A DNA stretch of 64,000 bases from Typhlomys cinereus. Lineage: Eukaryota > Chordata > Mammalia > Rodentia > Platacanthomyidae. This document shows, one piece after another, positions 11,076-23,394 of the stretch (positions are counted from its first letter, which is position 1; every line of letters starts with the position of its first letter). The position numbers and the translations under genes were made by a program. The DNA is taken from positions 2,250,397-2,314,396 of the forward strand of contig JALPQD010000076.1 of assembly GCA_023101885.1 (NCBI GenBank), in the 5' to 3' direction. The notes below the pieces were generated by a model. It was not told the DNA's origin, made no database searches, and saw only the letters and a program-made list of their open reading frames with translations.

Positions 11076-11731
11076 GCTCCACACTTCTGCTGGCTCTACT
11101 TCTACAGCCCCATTTCCTAAGATTTCCCACCATGTTCCTGCCTGTTCCTCTTACAAAGTTGTTCCCTGGTCATGATCTAGAACCAGAGATCTTCAATATG
11201 TGGTTTCTTTTATGCCAGTACCTCTCCTCACCTTGTTTTTTATCTTTTCTGTATTCTAGCTGTTCTTCAGCAGTCTGGCCTGCATACCACCTATTCTAGT
11301 TGTCATGTGGTCTAAGAAGGATTTGATTATTGTGCAATGGACATTGAATCAAAACACCATAATATATAAATATGTGCAATTTTTAGGTGTCAACTAAAAA
11401 CAAAATGTACTTTAAGTCATTACTTGTTCCTTTACTACTATTGCTAGTCTTAACTGTTTGGTGCCTTTTATTGTACTTTTGCTTTATGCCCAATTTTTAA
11501 CATTGATAAAGATAATATATGTTTGTACATTTCTTTTTTTCTTAATTAATTGGTACAATTCCCTGTCTAAAATATTTACTAATATTTAGTAGCTAAAGAT
11601 ACAAGCATTCAAGTTTAGCTACACATAGTGAAAGTGGTCTACCATTTCTCAGAAAAGCATTTTACCATTTTGGGGGAGCAGGCATACCAATATAACTATC
11701 ACACAGATTATTTTAAGTTTGAATTACTCTG

Positions 11732-12090
11732 TGTCATGGTTTGAAATGTGTCCCCCACAGTCTCATGTGTTTGGGAAGGTCATGACTCCTTTAAGAGGTG
11801 GAGCCTTGCTGGGGGAAAGCGGTCACAGGAGGTGGGCCTTCGGTTGAATTAGTGCCACCCTTCCTCCTGGAGAAATCTATTTTTGTAGCTAGCAGTTTCT
11901 CAGCTCTCAGTCTCCAAAATGTTTGCAGTAACCTAGGCCTCCTCCAGCTTCTGCTAGCCAGCCATGCCACGTCTGCCATGAAAGACTGTATCTTCCCTAT
12001 AGAATTGTAAGGTGAATAAATCTCCCTTTCTCCCTTAAATTGCTTGACTTTGGTTGTCTCTCAAAGCAACAGAAAAGAATAAGCAGTACA
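11732..12090 (+). mobile_element. MaLR solo LTR
   Basis: Starts tgtcatggtttgaaatgtg and ends ataagcagtaca. Inside are ttaagaggtggagccttgc, gccatgccacgtctgccatg and an AATAAA at gtgaataaatctccc, as in ORR1/MT LTRs. No clear duplication at the ends. Confidence 0.75.
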
Positions 12091-14645
12091 ATTGAATCTG
12101 ATGGGAAGAGCTGTTAGCTTGATTTCCTTAGGAAAAAATATATAGAAGTATTCCCTTTGTTAGAGAATGCTCTACTGACATCTTAATTAGAACTTTGTGT
12201 ATTTCTTCATGTCTACCTGTGTGCTTATATGTGTCATGTAGAGGCTTTGTATGGAATTGCAACTTGATTGCTGTCCAACTGTCATTGCATTATCGACCTA
12301 AAGGCCTGACCTAAGTGTAAACTCATCAGGCTCCTTACTGAAAATCCTTTCCTAATAGCAGTCCTAACTATGCTTGTGGGCTCTGGACCAGAGGAATGTC
12401 ATAGTCACAGAGATAGGCACTTGGAATCAGTATACATTTCTGTTTTGCATTCCTTTCCCTCCCATCTCCTCAATTGCTTTCATGATTAAATAAGAGTCAA
12501 TATTTTCCAAGAATATTCTGATGCCATTTCAACTTGTCATTCCAAGATACCAGACAGAAGATAGTGTAGATTTTTTGTTCTCTCAGCCTACAGCATCACA
12601 TTTTTTTCTCTAAGACACTGGCTGCCTCCTAAGGGCACCACATCTCCACATGTTGCTATGCTAGCAGAATCTTTCCATGTCTTATAGGGATGGGAATGAT
12701 GGTCATGAAGATGTGCTTTTCCTAACATGTTGAATGTGGAGACTATAATTCTGTACAGTAAGGAGCTGCTGTTTTGAATGTGTGCTTTCATTTTTAAAAC
12801 ATTGTACTGACTCTTTCTCACTTGCAAACTTCTAATTGAAAAACCACTTATTTTCTTCATTCTCTGAATTCTTTGTCAGTAGCATTTCTGGAGCCTTCCC
12901 TAGTTACCAAACGCTGGATCACAATGTGACTAGGGTTAAAGTCTCTACTGGTCCTGCCATTTTGAGCTAGTATGTGCACACCATCTAACTTCCTTTCCAT
13001 GAAACACAGCTATTAAAACATTTTAGGACCGTGAACATGTTTATTAAAGGCCAGAAAAAACTGGGTTACAGAGGAAGGAGGAGGCAATTACAGAGTGTGA
13101 GTAGATAGCTTTGAATGGTTCAGAAGATTTTAATAAATGTGAATAAATAAGGCACTGATGGAAAAGAGGAAAGGGACAGCCTAGAAGTCTCTCTGTTCAA
13201 TTGGTAATTTTTGTGGCAAGTAATTTTCGAAAATAATTTCTCCAATTTCTTTTTGCAGACTAAAGCCTTGGATGAGAAGTAAATTTAAAAAAAAAAAAAA
13301 GATCACAGAATTCCCCAGTAAGCAGCGAGTCTCCCTTCAGCCCTTTGCCTCTTTTCTACCAGCATGAAGGCTGGAGGGATAGAATGTTTTCCCCTCCCCC
13401 TCTTGTTCTACCACCAAGCAGAGTTCTCCAGAAATTATGCCTGGGAACCCAGATGACTCTAAATTCATGTAGATTATCTTTGGTGATTCTCACTGAACTT
13501 CACAGAGGTGATGGAGAGGTTAAGAGATGACTGCCATGATGTAGCAAATGATACCACTTTGAGTAGCTGCAAAGCAAAGACTGTTTTCTGTATACCACAC
13601 AGGAAATTGGGTCCCATTACTCTAACTCTACCATGTATAGCGATGTAATTACAGGGAGAGAAGTAAAAAATATTTAAACAAATGTGGTACTGAGAAATTG
13701 TACTATCCCACCAATTTATTTTAATTTCTTGATATTTTACAAATTGACATTTACTCTCCCCATGCACTATGCTGGGTTCCTCTTCCTAGATTGCTTTTCC
13801 TAACTAGGACACAAGCCTACTCTTGGTCTTGCATGTATCTCAACAGAGCAGCTATCACCAAGTTGGGAAATGGTTTAGAGTCACAAAAGATGATTCATAG
13901 ACATTTATAAAACAAACAGAAAAAGAGAGAGGGAGAGGCGATGGAAGCTATTGAAGTAACTTACCAAAAGAATCCAGTAATTCAGAAGATATGGTTATAA
14001 TCTTACTGGCCTGTGTGGTCCTGGTTATATGTGGTTTCAGATAGGAGCAGGAAGGCAAATGTGTTAGGGGCAATAAGGGAAAAATGGCACAGAATGTTTG
14101 GTGAAAAAATCAAATACTCCACGCGCCATCACTGAGCTAGTATTTTAAATGAGTCACTTCTGCAGCCCCAGAGAGGAAATTCAGCAGCACAGTTGTGATT
14201 ATGGAATCCTGTTCAGTCTTGGTTCCGCCGTAGAGTACTCTTCTCTGAGTGTGGGACTTAGGAACTGTTTAGGAATTTTCATGGTGTTGTCATCTTAAGA
14301 GAAAACCCAGTCATGTAAGAATCTCTCTATTTCCTAACTTAAAGTAGCATTTCTGCAAGCAGAGAAGTCACCAAACCATTGCTTCTTTGAGGGGTTGTAT
14401 GAACAAATTCATTCTGGCTGTGATGTCTTTTCAAACTATTGAGGGCATGTATGTGACAAGAAAATAGCTCTGTTATTTAAGGACCTATATGCGTTCTACG
14501 TTTCTATGCTGCTTTCTTGCTTTCAAACACATGTTGGAGGAAATATGAAAATTAAGACTTGAATAGGGTGTTTCTGTTCCAACCAGTGCAGACTCCTAAA
14601 CCAGATCATTATATCTCTGGGATTTGGGGAGACAAGTTGATCCAT
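12091..14645. other. Unique intron, 2.5 kb
   Basis: No gene or nameable repeat apart from an A-run near 13287-13300. Short frames (for example 13474-13767 minus) have no recognisable similarity. Confidence 0.5.
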
Positions 14646-14850
14646 GATGCAGTCCACCTGCATGGTTGCTGATAAATGACCATCAAACAGCTTAAGGGAA
14701 CATGGGGTTTATTTCCTTACAACAGTCTGGTTACAGTTCTCAGCACAGCTTGACAGGAGAGCACGCACCAACACCAGGGCCGAGGGAACTGGCCACCATC
14801 ACCACACAACAGCTGAGAGATGGACGATCCTTACTTGCCAGACCAGCATG
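14646..14850 (-). mobile_element. LTR-X copy 3, truncated
   Basis: Nearly identical to the matching part of copy 4 (gagagcacgcaccaacacca, gctgagagatggacgatcct) and cut off at gaccagcatg. Confidence 0.7.
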
Positions 14851-15020
14851 AAGACCCAAGTTTAATCTCAGCAGCCCATGTAAGAATCTGGGCAGGGCAG
14901 GGGGCACCATAGCCACAGTGGGCAGGAGGCTCTCTGCAACTCACTGGTCAGCTGGACCAAATGAGACATCTAACATCGACTTCTGCCCCTCCCCCAGGCA
15001 TGCGTACTTGAAAATACAAG
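14851..15020 (+). repeat. B4-like SINE fragment between two LTR-X copies
   Basis: Contains cccaagtttaatctcagcag, gaggctctctgcaactcact, ggtcagctggacc and aatgagacatctaacatcga in B4 order. The tRNA-like head is missing. Confidence 0.5.
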
Positions 15021-15021
15021 T

Positions 15022-15445
15022 CGTTGCAGTTCGCCTGCATGGTTGCTGATAAATCACCATCAAATGGCTTAAGGGAACAAGGGCTTATTCTTATGATTCC
15101 TGGTTACAGTTCTCAGTCCAGCTTGATGGGAGAGCACGCACCAACACCAGGGCCGAGGGAACTGGTCACATCATCACCACATAATGGCTGAGAGATGGAC
15201 GATCCTTACTTGCCAGACCAGCATGTCTGGCCAAGTGAACAGAAGGATGCCAACTCTTTCAACCAGCTCTCCGTGATTTATCTAGGGCCTAATCCCACCC
15301 ACCATGGCTGGGTCTTCCCCATCAGCTAGACAATCTCCTTCGGGTTTGCTCTGGGCTTAACTCAACTATCAACTCTCTACAACTGTGCCCAGAGCTCAAA
15401 CCCTCAACAGTCAAGTTGACACCTGTGCTTAACTATGACAATCCA
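15022..15445 (-). mobile_element. LTR-X copy 4, the best-preserved copy
   Basis: About 420 bp with clear matches to copies 1-3. Read on the minus strand, an AATAA-type signal lies in aagaataagccc near the far end, as expected of an LTR. Confidence 0.7.
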
Positions 15446-17466
15446 CAATGTCTCTGAAGGGCTTCTGAAGGGTGTCTCTGAAAGGTGGTCTTCTCCACCT
15501 GTGCTTCCCTGAGTAAGTGGCCTATCAGTCATTCCGCCATCCCTGCAACATGTTAATTCCTCCTTTCTCCAGGAGTGTAAGATTCCTTCACTTGGGAAGT
15601 TAAATGAGTTTGAAGCTTCAAGCCAAGGAATGTTCTTGGTTATGTTTTCTCCAACCCCAAATTTGGATGTTCTATTTCTTCCTCCAATTTTTTTGCCATC
15701 AAGATAGTGAAACTTGAATAATTTTTCAGAATTAGACAGCAGTAGTTAATAAACCAAATTATCTCCCACTTACCTTCGAAAGATCCTTTTACCAGCTTCT
15801 GAACATGTTGAATTTATGTTTCTGAGTCATCAGATAAGCCATAAGGTTGTCACAGAAGGTTCCTCCCTCACTTCTTCCTTTGTCTGAGAACTTTATGGAA
15901 TCAAATGCAGGTATTCCTAGTTTTTTTTTTTTTAATTCTCTTCATCCCTAAATTCCAATCCCTTGCCTGAATGAGACTGTTAGCATCCAGTTCTGTTGAG
16001 ACAGATGCAGTAGACATGGTGGAGCCTAGATGTTTTAACAAGACAAGACAGAATTTTTGGAATGGCGTCAGTATTGTGTTTGTAGTGTAGGCTTTGTTCT
16101 TGGATTTACATCAAGTGACCTGCAAGGCCAGGTGTCTGGGTGAAGGCCCTGTTGATTTTGTGTGGGGCTGCTATTCAGTAGTTGTCAATTGTAAATGCTT
16201 TAGCATGCCTGGCATTCTCACCTTCCGGAGGGCACTGTGTGTTTGCACATAGAAGCTGCTGAAATCAAGCCTGGTTAGCTGAAAAGTCCCCTGAGCAGGT
16301 CACACAGAGGCAAAGCAGACCAGGTGGAAGAGCAGCATCTTAGAAAAATTCCTCTGGTCATTTTCAGGTACTTGAGGATGTGTAGAAGTTATTTTGTCAT
16401 GAAGTTTCTCATTTTGATATTCTGGAAACTGTGACAACACAATCACTTCTCATCACTACGATCAATGCATTTGATTGAATGTAAAGTCCTTCCATTAATT
16501 CAAGGAAAGGAGACTATGAAAGTAGATCACATTAATTCGTTCTGGATGACCTGGGCTTCAGTTCTATTGTGATAAATATCTTACAGAGGATGAAAGTGTC
16601 AGGAAGAGTGTTGGATGTGCATTCCTGAGTTCTATGGGTGTCATGGATTTAATAAGCTTGCTTGGATGGGCAGGCCTGGATACTGCTGGTAGCATGGAAG
16701 AGAGGCTCTGCATGCTCAAAAAATCATTTATCCTTTTGATATAGTTTATAATTAAATACAAATAACTCATATTACCAATTCACAGTATTCTCAGAGAATT
16801 TGTTCCATGAGCCCCTTGAGTCTTAAAATCCTCAAATATTCCTTTTTTAAACTTAATATTTATATAGCCATATATATATGTCCCCCTTGGATTTTAAGTC
16901 ATTCTCGGATTATGTATAATAGCCAGCATAGTGTAAGTAGTTGTTTTATTATAGTTTTTAGTAAATATGACAAGAAAAAATGTTTGTGCATTCAATGCAC
17001 ATGGAACTCCTTTTCTAAGTATTTTCAATCCATGTTGAACTCAAAGGGACAGGACCTAAGGATATCAAGAGCTAAGTGTATGCATTGTGTATGTGCATAC
17101 ATGTGTGTGTGTGTATATATTACTGATATTATGTATGTATGCATATATAAGGAATACTAGTTTTATAACCGACATATAAAATCAGCAGTGATAAGAAGAA
17201 TAAGTATTCTGATAGACAGTGGTATAAGTAAATGAGGAGATGGAAGATATGGATCAGGGAATCAGAACTTGAAATTAATGAGTATATATCTAACTTGACA
17301 AGGTAAGTAAGCATAGGTATCTTTAAATGCCTTTAATATTCGTGGATATTTAAGAAAGAATGAACTAAGATTGGTTTTCTAATTGGCTTAGATACTTCTG
17401 CATTTACTATGTTCGATAGTTCATCCCTTGACATGAGTTGTACTGCAAAGGTATGGATCTGTGTCA
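15446..17466. other. Unique intron, 2 kb
   Basis: No gene or nameable repeat. Short TA/TG-rich patches near 16860-16880 and 17100-17130. Confidence 0.5.
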
Positions 17467-17600
17467 GAGACAAAGCATTGTGGCACATACCTGCAATCCT
17501 AGCACTGAGGAGACCGAAGAAGGAAGATTTTGGACTTGAGGCTTAGCCTGAGCAGCACAGTGAGTGCTGAGCTCAAGTCCAGCTTACATTATTATGTAGT
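17467..17600 (+). repeat. B1-like (7SL-derived) SINE
   Basis: Blocks gcattgtggcacatacctgc, aatcctagcactgagga, gacttgaggcttagcctgag, cagcacagtgagtgctgagc follow the B1 order. Confidence 0.75.
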
Positions 17601-17653
17601 GAGACCTCCAAGTCAGATTAATGTGCACATGTGTGCAAAATAGATGCACGGGG

Positions 17654-17656
17654 ATG

Positions 17657-17691
<35 letters not shown>

Positions 17692-17692
17692 C
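17654..17692. repeat. CA microsatellite with a GCGC start
   Basis: Alternating purine-pyrimidine run atgcgcgcg followed by (CA)n. Confidence 0.95.
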
Positions 17693-19257
17693 AAAACAAC
17701 CATAAAAAATGCTGATAGTACTAATAGTAATAACTCTGGCCTTTGTGAAAGGAACATATGAAAAGGGAAATTCCCGCATCTCAGGGTCTGTGCAGTTGAG
17801 AGACCACACATGAGCCTGTCCTAGGACATCCTAGTCATTGTCTGGCAGCATGTCTTGTTTCAGGTGAGCATATCCTATGCCCTCTTTTTTTTTTTTTTTA
17901 ACTCTGCCAGCCTCAACATGCTTTATTGGAAAGCCATTGTGCTATGTGTGCGCAAGGGCATAAAAACTGAGTTTGTGAAAACAGAAAGGAATGAACTAAC
18001 AGTCCCTGAAGTGGTTGGTTTACATTATGTGTATATATATATTTTTCCTGGAAAATAAATAGACATTTCTTGTTTGCCGTGGTGAGAGCACAAGTATATT
18101 AAAAGGAGATCAAAAATCTCTGGTTGGTTGAGCCTTTCAATAGGAAACCCCCCTTTTGATAATTTAAGACTTCCAAACAATAAAAGAAAGTGACCTGCAT
18201 TGTGCACCTTGTTCTTTTGAAAGGATTTAGGAAACCCCCAACTCCTTTTGTTCCCTAGAACCTCGATGATAGGATAGAGTAATAAATTTCTCCTTTCCAG
18301 AGAAAGGAGAATCTGCTCAGACCACGGCCAGGGCCTCCTGCCCGGCCTCACTTCCTGAATCCCCACCATGTCTTCCATCTTCTCTGACCACACTCACTCT
18401 GCACAGTTTTTCCATTGATCTAGACATCAACAAGTCTAGAAATCCACTGTCACTGCAGTCTCCCCTGGCTACATGGGACCCTTTACATTAATTAAAGCTA
18501 AGTTGATATTTTTTAGTTTCTTAGTTTCCATGTCTGCATCTCAGGCATTCAGAATCCTCTTGCAGAAAGTAAGGAGCACTGGAAGCTCTTCTGGACAGCC
18601 GTGGTCTTCTAGAGCCACAGATTTATTATTAAGATATATATAAATTTATTATTAAGGCTGTAAAGGTGATCCCATTTGCCTGACTTCTGTCTTTTCACAT
18701 CTTGCCATCTTTCCAGATTGATGTAATGCAGAATCTGGTTAGGGAAGTAAGTCCATGTGCACAGCTTAGGGGAGGCAGGGTAGGAGTGGGAGGAACTCAT
18801 TTCCTTTCGGAAGGGTGAACGGGTGCTCCAACAGAAGGAAAGTGGTAGATGGTTCTCAGAAAAGGTGTGAATGTGAAAATTGTTAGGGAGGATAAGAAGC
18901 ATTGATCGATCCTGTGAAATATAATTAGATCAAAGGCACCTGGAGGGAGACAGTGACTGAGTTAACAGGATCAAGACAGGTATCATCACATGGCTGGCCA
19001 TCAGCTTCTTTTTGAAGTCAACCATCTTTAGTCTTTTCTGTCCTCAAATCACAACTTGAAAGAGAATAGGCTCAGCAGCTGTAGAGCCGACGAGGGGCCA
19101 AGATGTTGGTTAAAAGTGCAGACTTCAGAGGGAAGACTGAAGAAGACGGAGTCCAAGATCAGCACTCGGATGAGCTGCTGCGGCTGAGAGAAATGAGGGG
19201 TGGTAGGAAGGACAGAGGGGCTTGAAGAGTTATGAGACAAGTGGCAGCTTTGAAAAC
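17693..19257. other. Unique intron
   Basis: No gene or nameable repeat seen. T-run near 17886-17899. Confidence 0.5.
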
Positions 19258-19580
19258 AGACTGATTTTAATTTTTTTTATCCAATTGTGCATGTATGCAT
19301 GTGTGCGCGTGTGTGTATGTATGTGTGGGTATGTACGTATGTGTGTGTAGAACCACGGACGAATTCGGGAACCACCGTGGACGCCTCCACCTCCTCCTTG
19401 TTTACTCTGCCCCAGGATTCACAGGCTCCGCCCTACCAGGACCGGAAACACAGGCTGCCCCCCCGCTTCCGCCCGGCGTCTATACGTGGGGTCTAGGATC
19501 CGAACTCAGGACCTTCCGCCTACAAGGCAGAGACTTAACCCCTGAGCCACCTCTCCAGCCCCCAAAAGACTGATTTTAAT
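19258..19580 (-). mobile_element. Type-A SINE with target duplication
   Basis: The 14-bp repeat agactgattttaat flanks it (19258-19271 and 19567-19580). Body, B box (gaactcaggacct side on the + strand) and head ctctccagccccc are well preserved. The GT tract is shorter and interrupted by ATGT. Confidence 0.9.
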
Positions 19581-19889
19581 GATTCCAAGAACAATGGAAT
19601 TTAAGAAATTTAAGATGAAGGGACAATTCCTCATGGTAACCCAGGATTCCCACAGGGGACACTGGGTAATGTCGTGGATGCACAAGTAGTTTTTGAAGGC
19701 AAGAACTTAGCCTTCAGCCTGCCTAGCACGTGTGAAGCACTTGATGATTAATGGATGCTATCACTTCCCCTTCCTGTAGGGGAGGCTGAACTCCCGAAGA
19801 TGAGTAATAGAGGCTAGTACTGAATAGATTTCCATGCCTTGTGTAGGCCCTGCTGGGGAACTGTCAAGTTGACTGCATTAGCTGGTTTA

Positions 19890-20025
19890 GAGGTGTCAAG
19901 GTCATCCCCCTGCTTCAGCTTCCCACGTTCCTCTACCAGCCAGGCTGGTCCTGAGAGGAGAGCCTGTGGGAGGGCAGTTCCCCAGGCAGGATGGAGCAGT
20001 TACACCACCACGCCGCTGCAGCCAT
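19890..20025 (-). repeat. Possible diverged B1 fragment
   Basis: Loose reverse B1 match: gtcatccccctgcttcagct, then gttacaccaccacgcc, separated by unrelated sequence. Confidence 0.3.
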
Positions 20026-20149
20026 CATCTCCTGGGAGATGACTTGCTCACGAGTACACGTTTAATGCAGAAGCTTGGTATCTGAGATGATCTTTGGAAG
20101 GATCACTTTGGCACCAGTGTGACTGTGAGCTCTGAATTGAACAAAAGAC

Positions 20150-20305
20150 CTGCCTGTCATTGAACTATAGCTCTATGAGCTTAGGCAGGTAACTTACAAC
20201 CTCCAAGATCGCCTCTCAAACCTGCCATGCAGGCTGATATGAGTACAATGTGTTGTGTGCAAAAACATTTAAGATACTGTAGTCTCCCAAATATAAGTTA
20301 TGTGA
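20150..20305 (+). repeat. Possible MIR
   Basis: Partial MIR order: atgagcttaggcaggtaac, ttacaacctccaaga, then aggctgatatgagtacaat. Diverged. Confidence 0.4.
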
Positions 20306-21173
20306 ATGTCAGTTTGCAGTGGACAGGGCTTGTCAGAAAGATAACCCAGTGAGATGGTCTTCATAATAACCATTGTGAGATGATGTGAACAGAAATCAAG
20401 GCTATGGTTCTGGAAAAATTACAGGGGGCAAAATGACACATAGGGCACAGGCAGTGGGGTGAAGAGAAGGAAAGGTTAAGAAAGTACCAGGATTCTGAAT
20501 TCAAGTGGCTAAGAGAATGCTAGTAAAAAATTAACTGAGGAGGAACAATTGAGAGCTGAGGTGACAGCCTTTGCTCTGGACTTACTGAATTGCAGGTACT
20601 ACTAGAACATTCTGACAGGAGATTGTAGGAGGAAATTTTGGTCATCAGCTCAGAGGCAAAGTTGAGGACAAGGTTAGTGTCAGCCTCTAGAGCAGGTATC
20701 TGAGATGTTGGAACGGAATGCTGTCATCAGGAGAGAAACAGCATGACTTTGAAGAAGTCCAGGAATAGACTCACAGGGACAGATAAGGGAGTTAGCTTCT
20801 CTTGGTGCTGGGTCTTTTTCCACCCAGCCATAGTTTCTTCACTTGCTTATATGCTGGCTGGAGAATTTACTATTCATTTGTTCATCTTTCTGACTTTATT
20901 CTTAATTCTTGAAGCATTGGATTGTGTTAATATTGTACACCACAGGATTCTGAAGGTAAATCACATGCATACTCGCATGCAGCGAGTATTCTCAATGCTT
21001 CTTGGAATGAATGAGTACAGGAGTGCTGCCATTATGAAGGGAGATCAGAGAGGACTGGGTCAAGGTGAGCATCCTGACCAGGTAACATTAGGATGAAGGA
21101 ACTGATACGAGTGTCATTCTTCTGGGATGCTCTAGAGAATGTGAGTTGAGAACCTAGACTGTCAACTGTAGTT
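20306..21173. other. Unique intron
   Basis: No gene or nameable repeat. A 117-codon + frame (20743-21096) has no recognisable similarity. Confidence 0.5.
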
Positions 21174-21175
21174 TC

Positions 21176-21295
21176 AGAAAGAAAGAACGAAAGAAAGAGA
21201 CAGAGACAGAGAGAAAGAGAAAGAAGAAAGAAAGAAGAGAAAAAGAAAGAAAAAGAGAAAGAAGAGAGAAAGAGAGACAGAGACAGAAAGAGAAA

Positions 21296-21352
<57 letters not shown>

Positions 21353-21357
21353 AAAGA
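21176..21357. repeat. GAAA/GA purine microsatellite
   Basis: About 180 bp of interrupted GAAA, GAGA and GACA units, becoming a pure (GAAA)n run at about 21297-21352. Confidence 0.95.
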
Positions 21358-22202
21358 CAGGAGGTCAAGGGATCTAGCTACAGATTATTATCATTGGCTT
21401 AGAAACAAAACACATTTTTAAACATGATAGGAGCAGAAATGTAAAAAGCAAGAGATTTTATGTTAAAGGCTAATTGTGTGTTTTCCATGGATTGAGTTGA
21501 TTCTGTCCCATGAAAGATATAACTGCATTTGTAAATCAGGTCATTATAGTCTTGCTAAAATAAACTCAGGCTGGATTGAGATGACCTTTAACCTAATGAC
21601 TGGCGTCCTCCTTGTCATAGAGAAAAGAGATGCACACAGAGGGAGGAGATTGCCACACGTTTGCCACTGATGGCAGGCAGGGATCAAAATTAGCTGAAGC
21701 TGTATACAAGTTGGTGGCAAATCACCTGAAATGGGCATGAGACTCAGGAGGGTGGGGTTCCCTTTAATAGTTCTGGGGAAGTATAGTCTGTTGACACCTC
21801 AAATTCAGACTTTAGCCTTGAGATCTCTGAGACAGTACTCTGTTCTTTAAGTCATCTAGCTTGGGGTATTTGATTATGGCAACTTTGGTGAATGGATAGT
21901 GTGTCTCAAGGGAAAAGGGGCTACAATCAGGATTCATGGAATGAAGTGGGTTCAGCAAACAATGTTAACGAAGACCAAGGCAGGGTTCTGGGGTCTCTGT
22001 TGACTTGTCATGTCTTTGTAGGGCTCTCTTCATCCCTGTTTCTTTTAACATAAACCAAGGGTCCTTGTTATGAAGGTGCTTTCTATTCTCCCGGTTTTAT
22101 TTACGTTGGTTAACCGTACATCTTAGTTGCTGATATTTGAATTCAGAGGCTGCTTGGTGTGGGCCTTTGGTTTCTTTAGAGAAGAATAATAAAAGAGTTT
22201 GT
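21358..22202. other. Unique intron
   Basis: No gene or nameable repeat seen. Confidence 0.5.
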
Positions 22203-22203
22203 G

Positions 22204-22470
22204 GAGCTGGAACAATGGCTCAGGGGTTAAGGTTCAGAAGATCCTGAGTTCTGATCCCAGGTCCTACATAAAAACATCAGATAGAGACTGCTGAAGCCAG
22301 CACTTCCTGGTGGGCGGAGCCTGGGAAATCCCTGAGCAAAGCAAAAAGGAGGTAGAAGCAAACCAGGATGATTCCTGAAGTCACACTTGGGCCTCCACAG
22401 GGACACACAGTACCCTCATACAGGAAGAGGAAGAGGGAGGAGGAAAGGGAGGGGGAGGGGGAGGAAGTTT
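22204..22470 (+). mobile_element. Type-B SINE followed by a GGA-rich tract
   Basis: Head ggagctggaacaatggctca ggggttaag, B box gagttctgatccc, then gcggagcctgggaaatccct, caggatgattcctgaagtc and cctccacagggacacaca. A GGAGGG-rich tract ends it at 22425-22470. Confidence 0.8.
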
Positions 22471-22614
22471 AGAAAATTTGTGAATCTAAGTAGAACTGAA
22501 TGTCTGAGACACTATACATACACATGCATATTATTTATTTAGGTTGAAGCAATTTAAGAGCCTCCTACATTCTGCCCCAACAATTCTTACAAAAAAAAAA
22601 AAATAAAGGGGCTA

Positions 22615-22915
22615 TGCTGGGCTGGGGAGGTGACTCAGTAGATAAAGCACTTCCCATGTAAGCATGAGGTCCGGAGTTAGGATATCCAACACCTGAGTGT
22701 GATATCTAGTGCTCATGAGGTGGAGAGAGAAGATCCCTGAAATAAGTTGGCTAGCGAGACCTGGATGGGTAAGCTCCAGGTTCAGCGAGAGATCCACCTC
22801 AGTACTGAAAGTGGAAAGTGATCAAGAAAGACACCTGAAAATAATTTCTGGTGTCCACACAGGAGAATGCAAGCGCATGCTTGCATGCGCACGCGCACAC
22901 ACTAAATAAATAAAT
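22615..22915 (+). repeat. B4-like SINE
   Basis: Head gctggggaggtgactcagta, middle gttggctagcgagacctgga, end tctggtgtccacacaggag and a GC/CA alternating tail with aaataaataaa. Confidence 0.7.
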
Positions 22916-23068
22916 ATGCATGTGTATGCATAGTGTCTCAGACATTTTCTCTGAAGGAAAGAAAACAGTATTGAAGTGAGCAATTACTTTTGCTAGGTCC
23001 TCCAGAAACTGGAAGATTTAGAATGGCTTTGTGAAGAACCTTTCAAAGCTGGGGAATTGGGGTGTTAT

Positions 23069-23394
23069 AAAAATAAAAAAGTGGGGGCTGGAGAGGTGGC
23101 TCAGGGGTTAAGCCTCCGCCTTGCAGGCGGAAAGTCCTGAGTTCGGATCCCAGATCCCACGTATAGACGCCAGGCAGAAGCGGGGGCGGCCTGCGCTTCT
23201 GGTCCTGGTAGGGCAGAGCCTGTGAATCCCGGGGCAGAAGGAGGTGGAGGCGTCCATGGTGGTTCTACACATACACAGACACACACACACACACACACGG
23301 GCGGACATACACATGCACATGCGCACAGTTGAATAAATAATAATAAAAAAATTTAAAAAAAACTTTAAAAAAATAAATAAAAAATAAAAAAGTG
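23069..23394 (+). mobile_element. Type-A SINE with target duplication
   Basis: Direct repeat aaaaataaaaaagtg at 23069-23083 and 23380-23394. A box tggctcagggg and B box agttcggatcc are intact. Body ends ggtggttctacacatacaca; tail cagttgaataaataataa is followed by a long A-rich stretch. This copy lacks the segment with gagtaaacaaggagg present in others. Confidence 0.9.

Noticed and set aside
21476..21738. Paired 64-codon frames on opposite strands as overlapping genes
   Set aside because: Short, mirror-image by chance, with no similarity I recognise.
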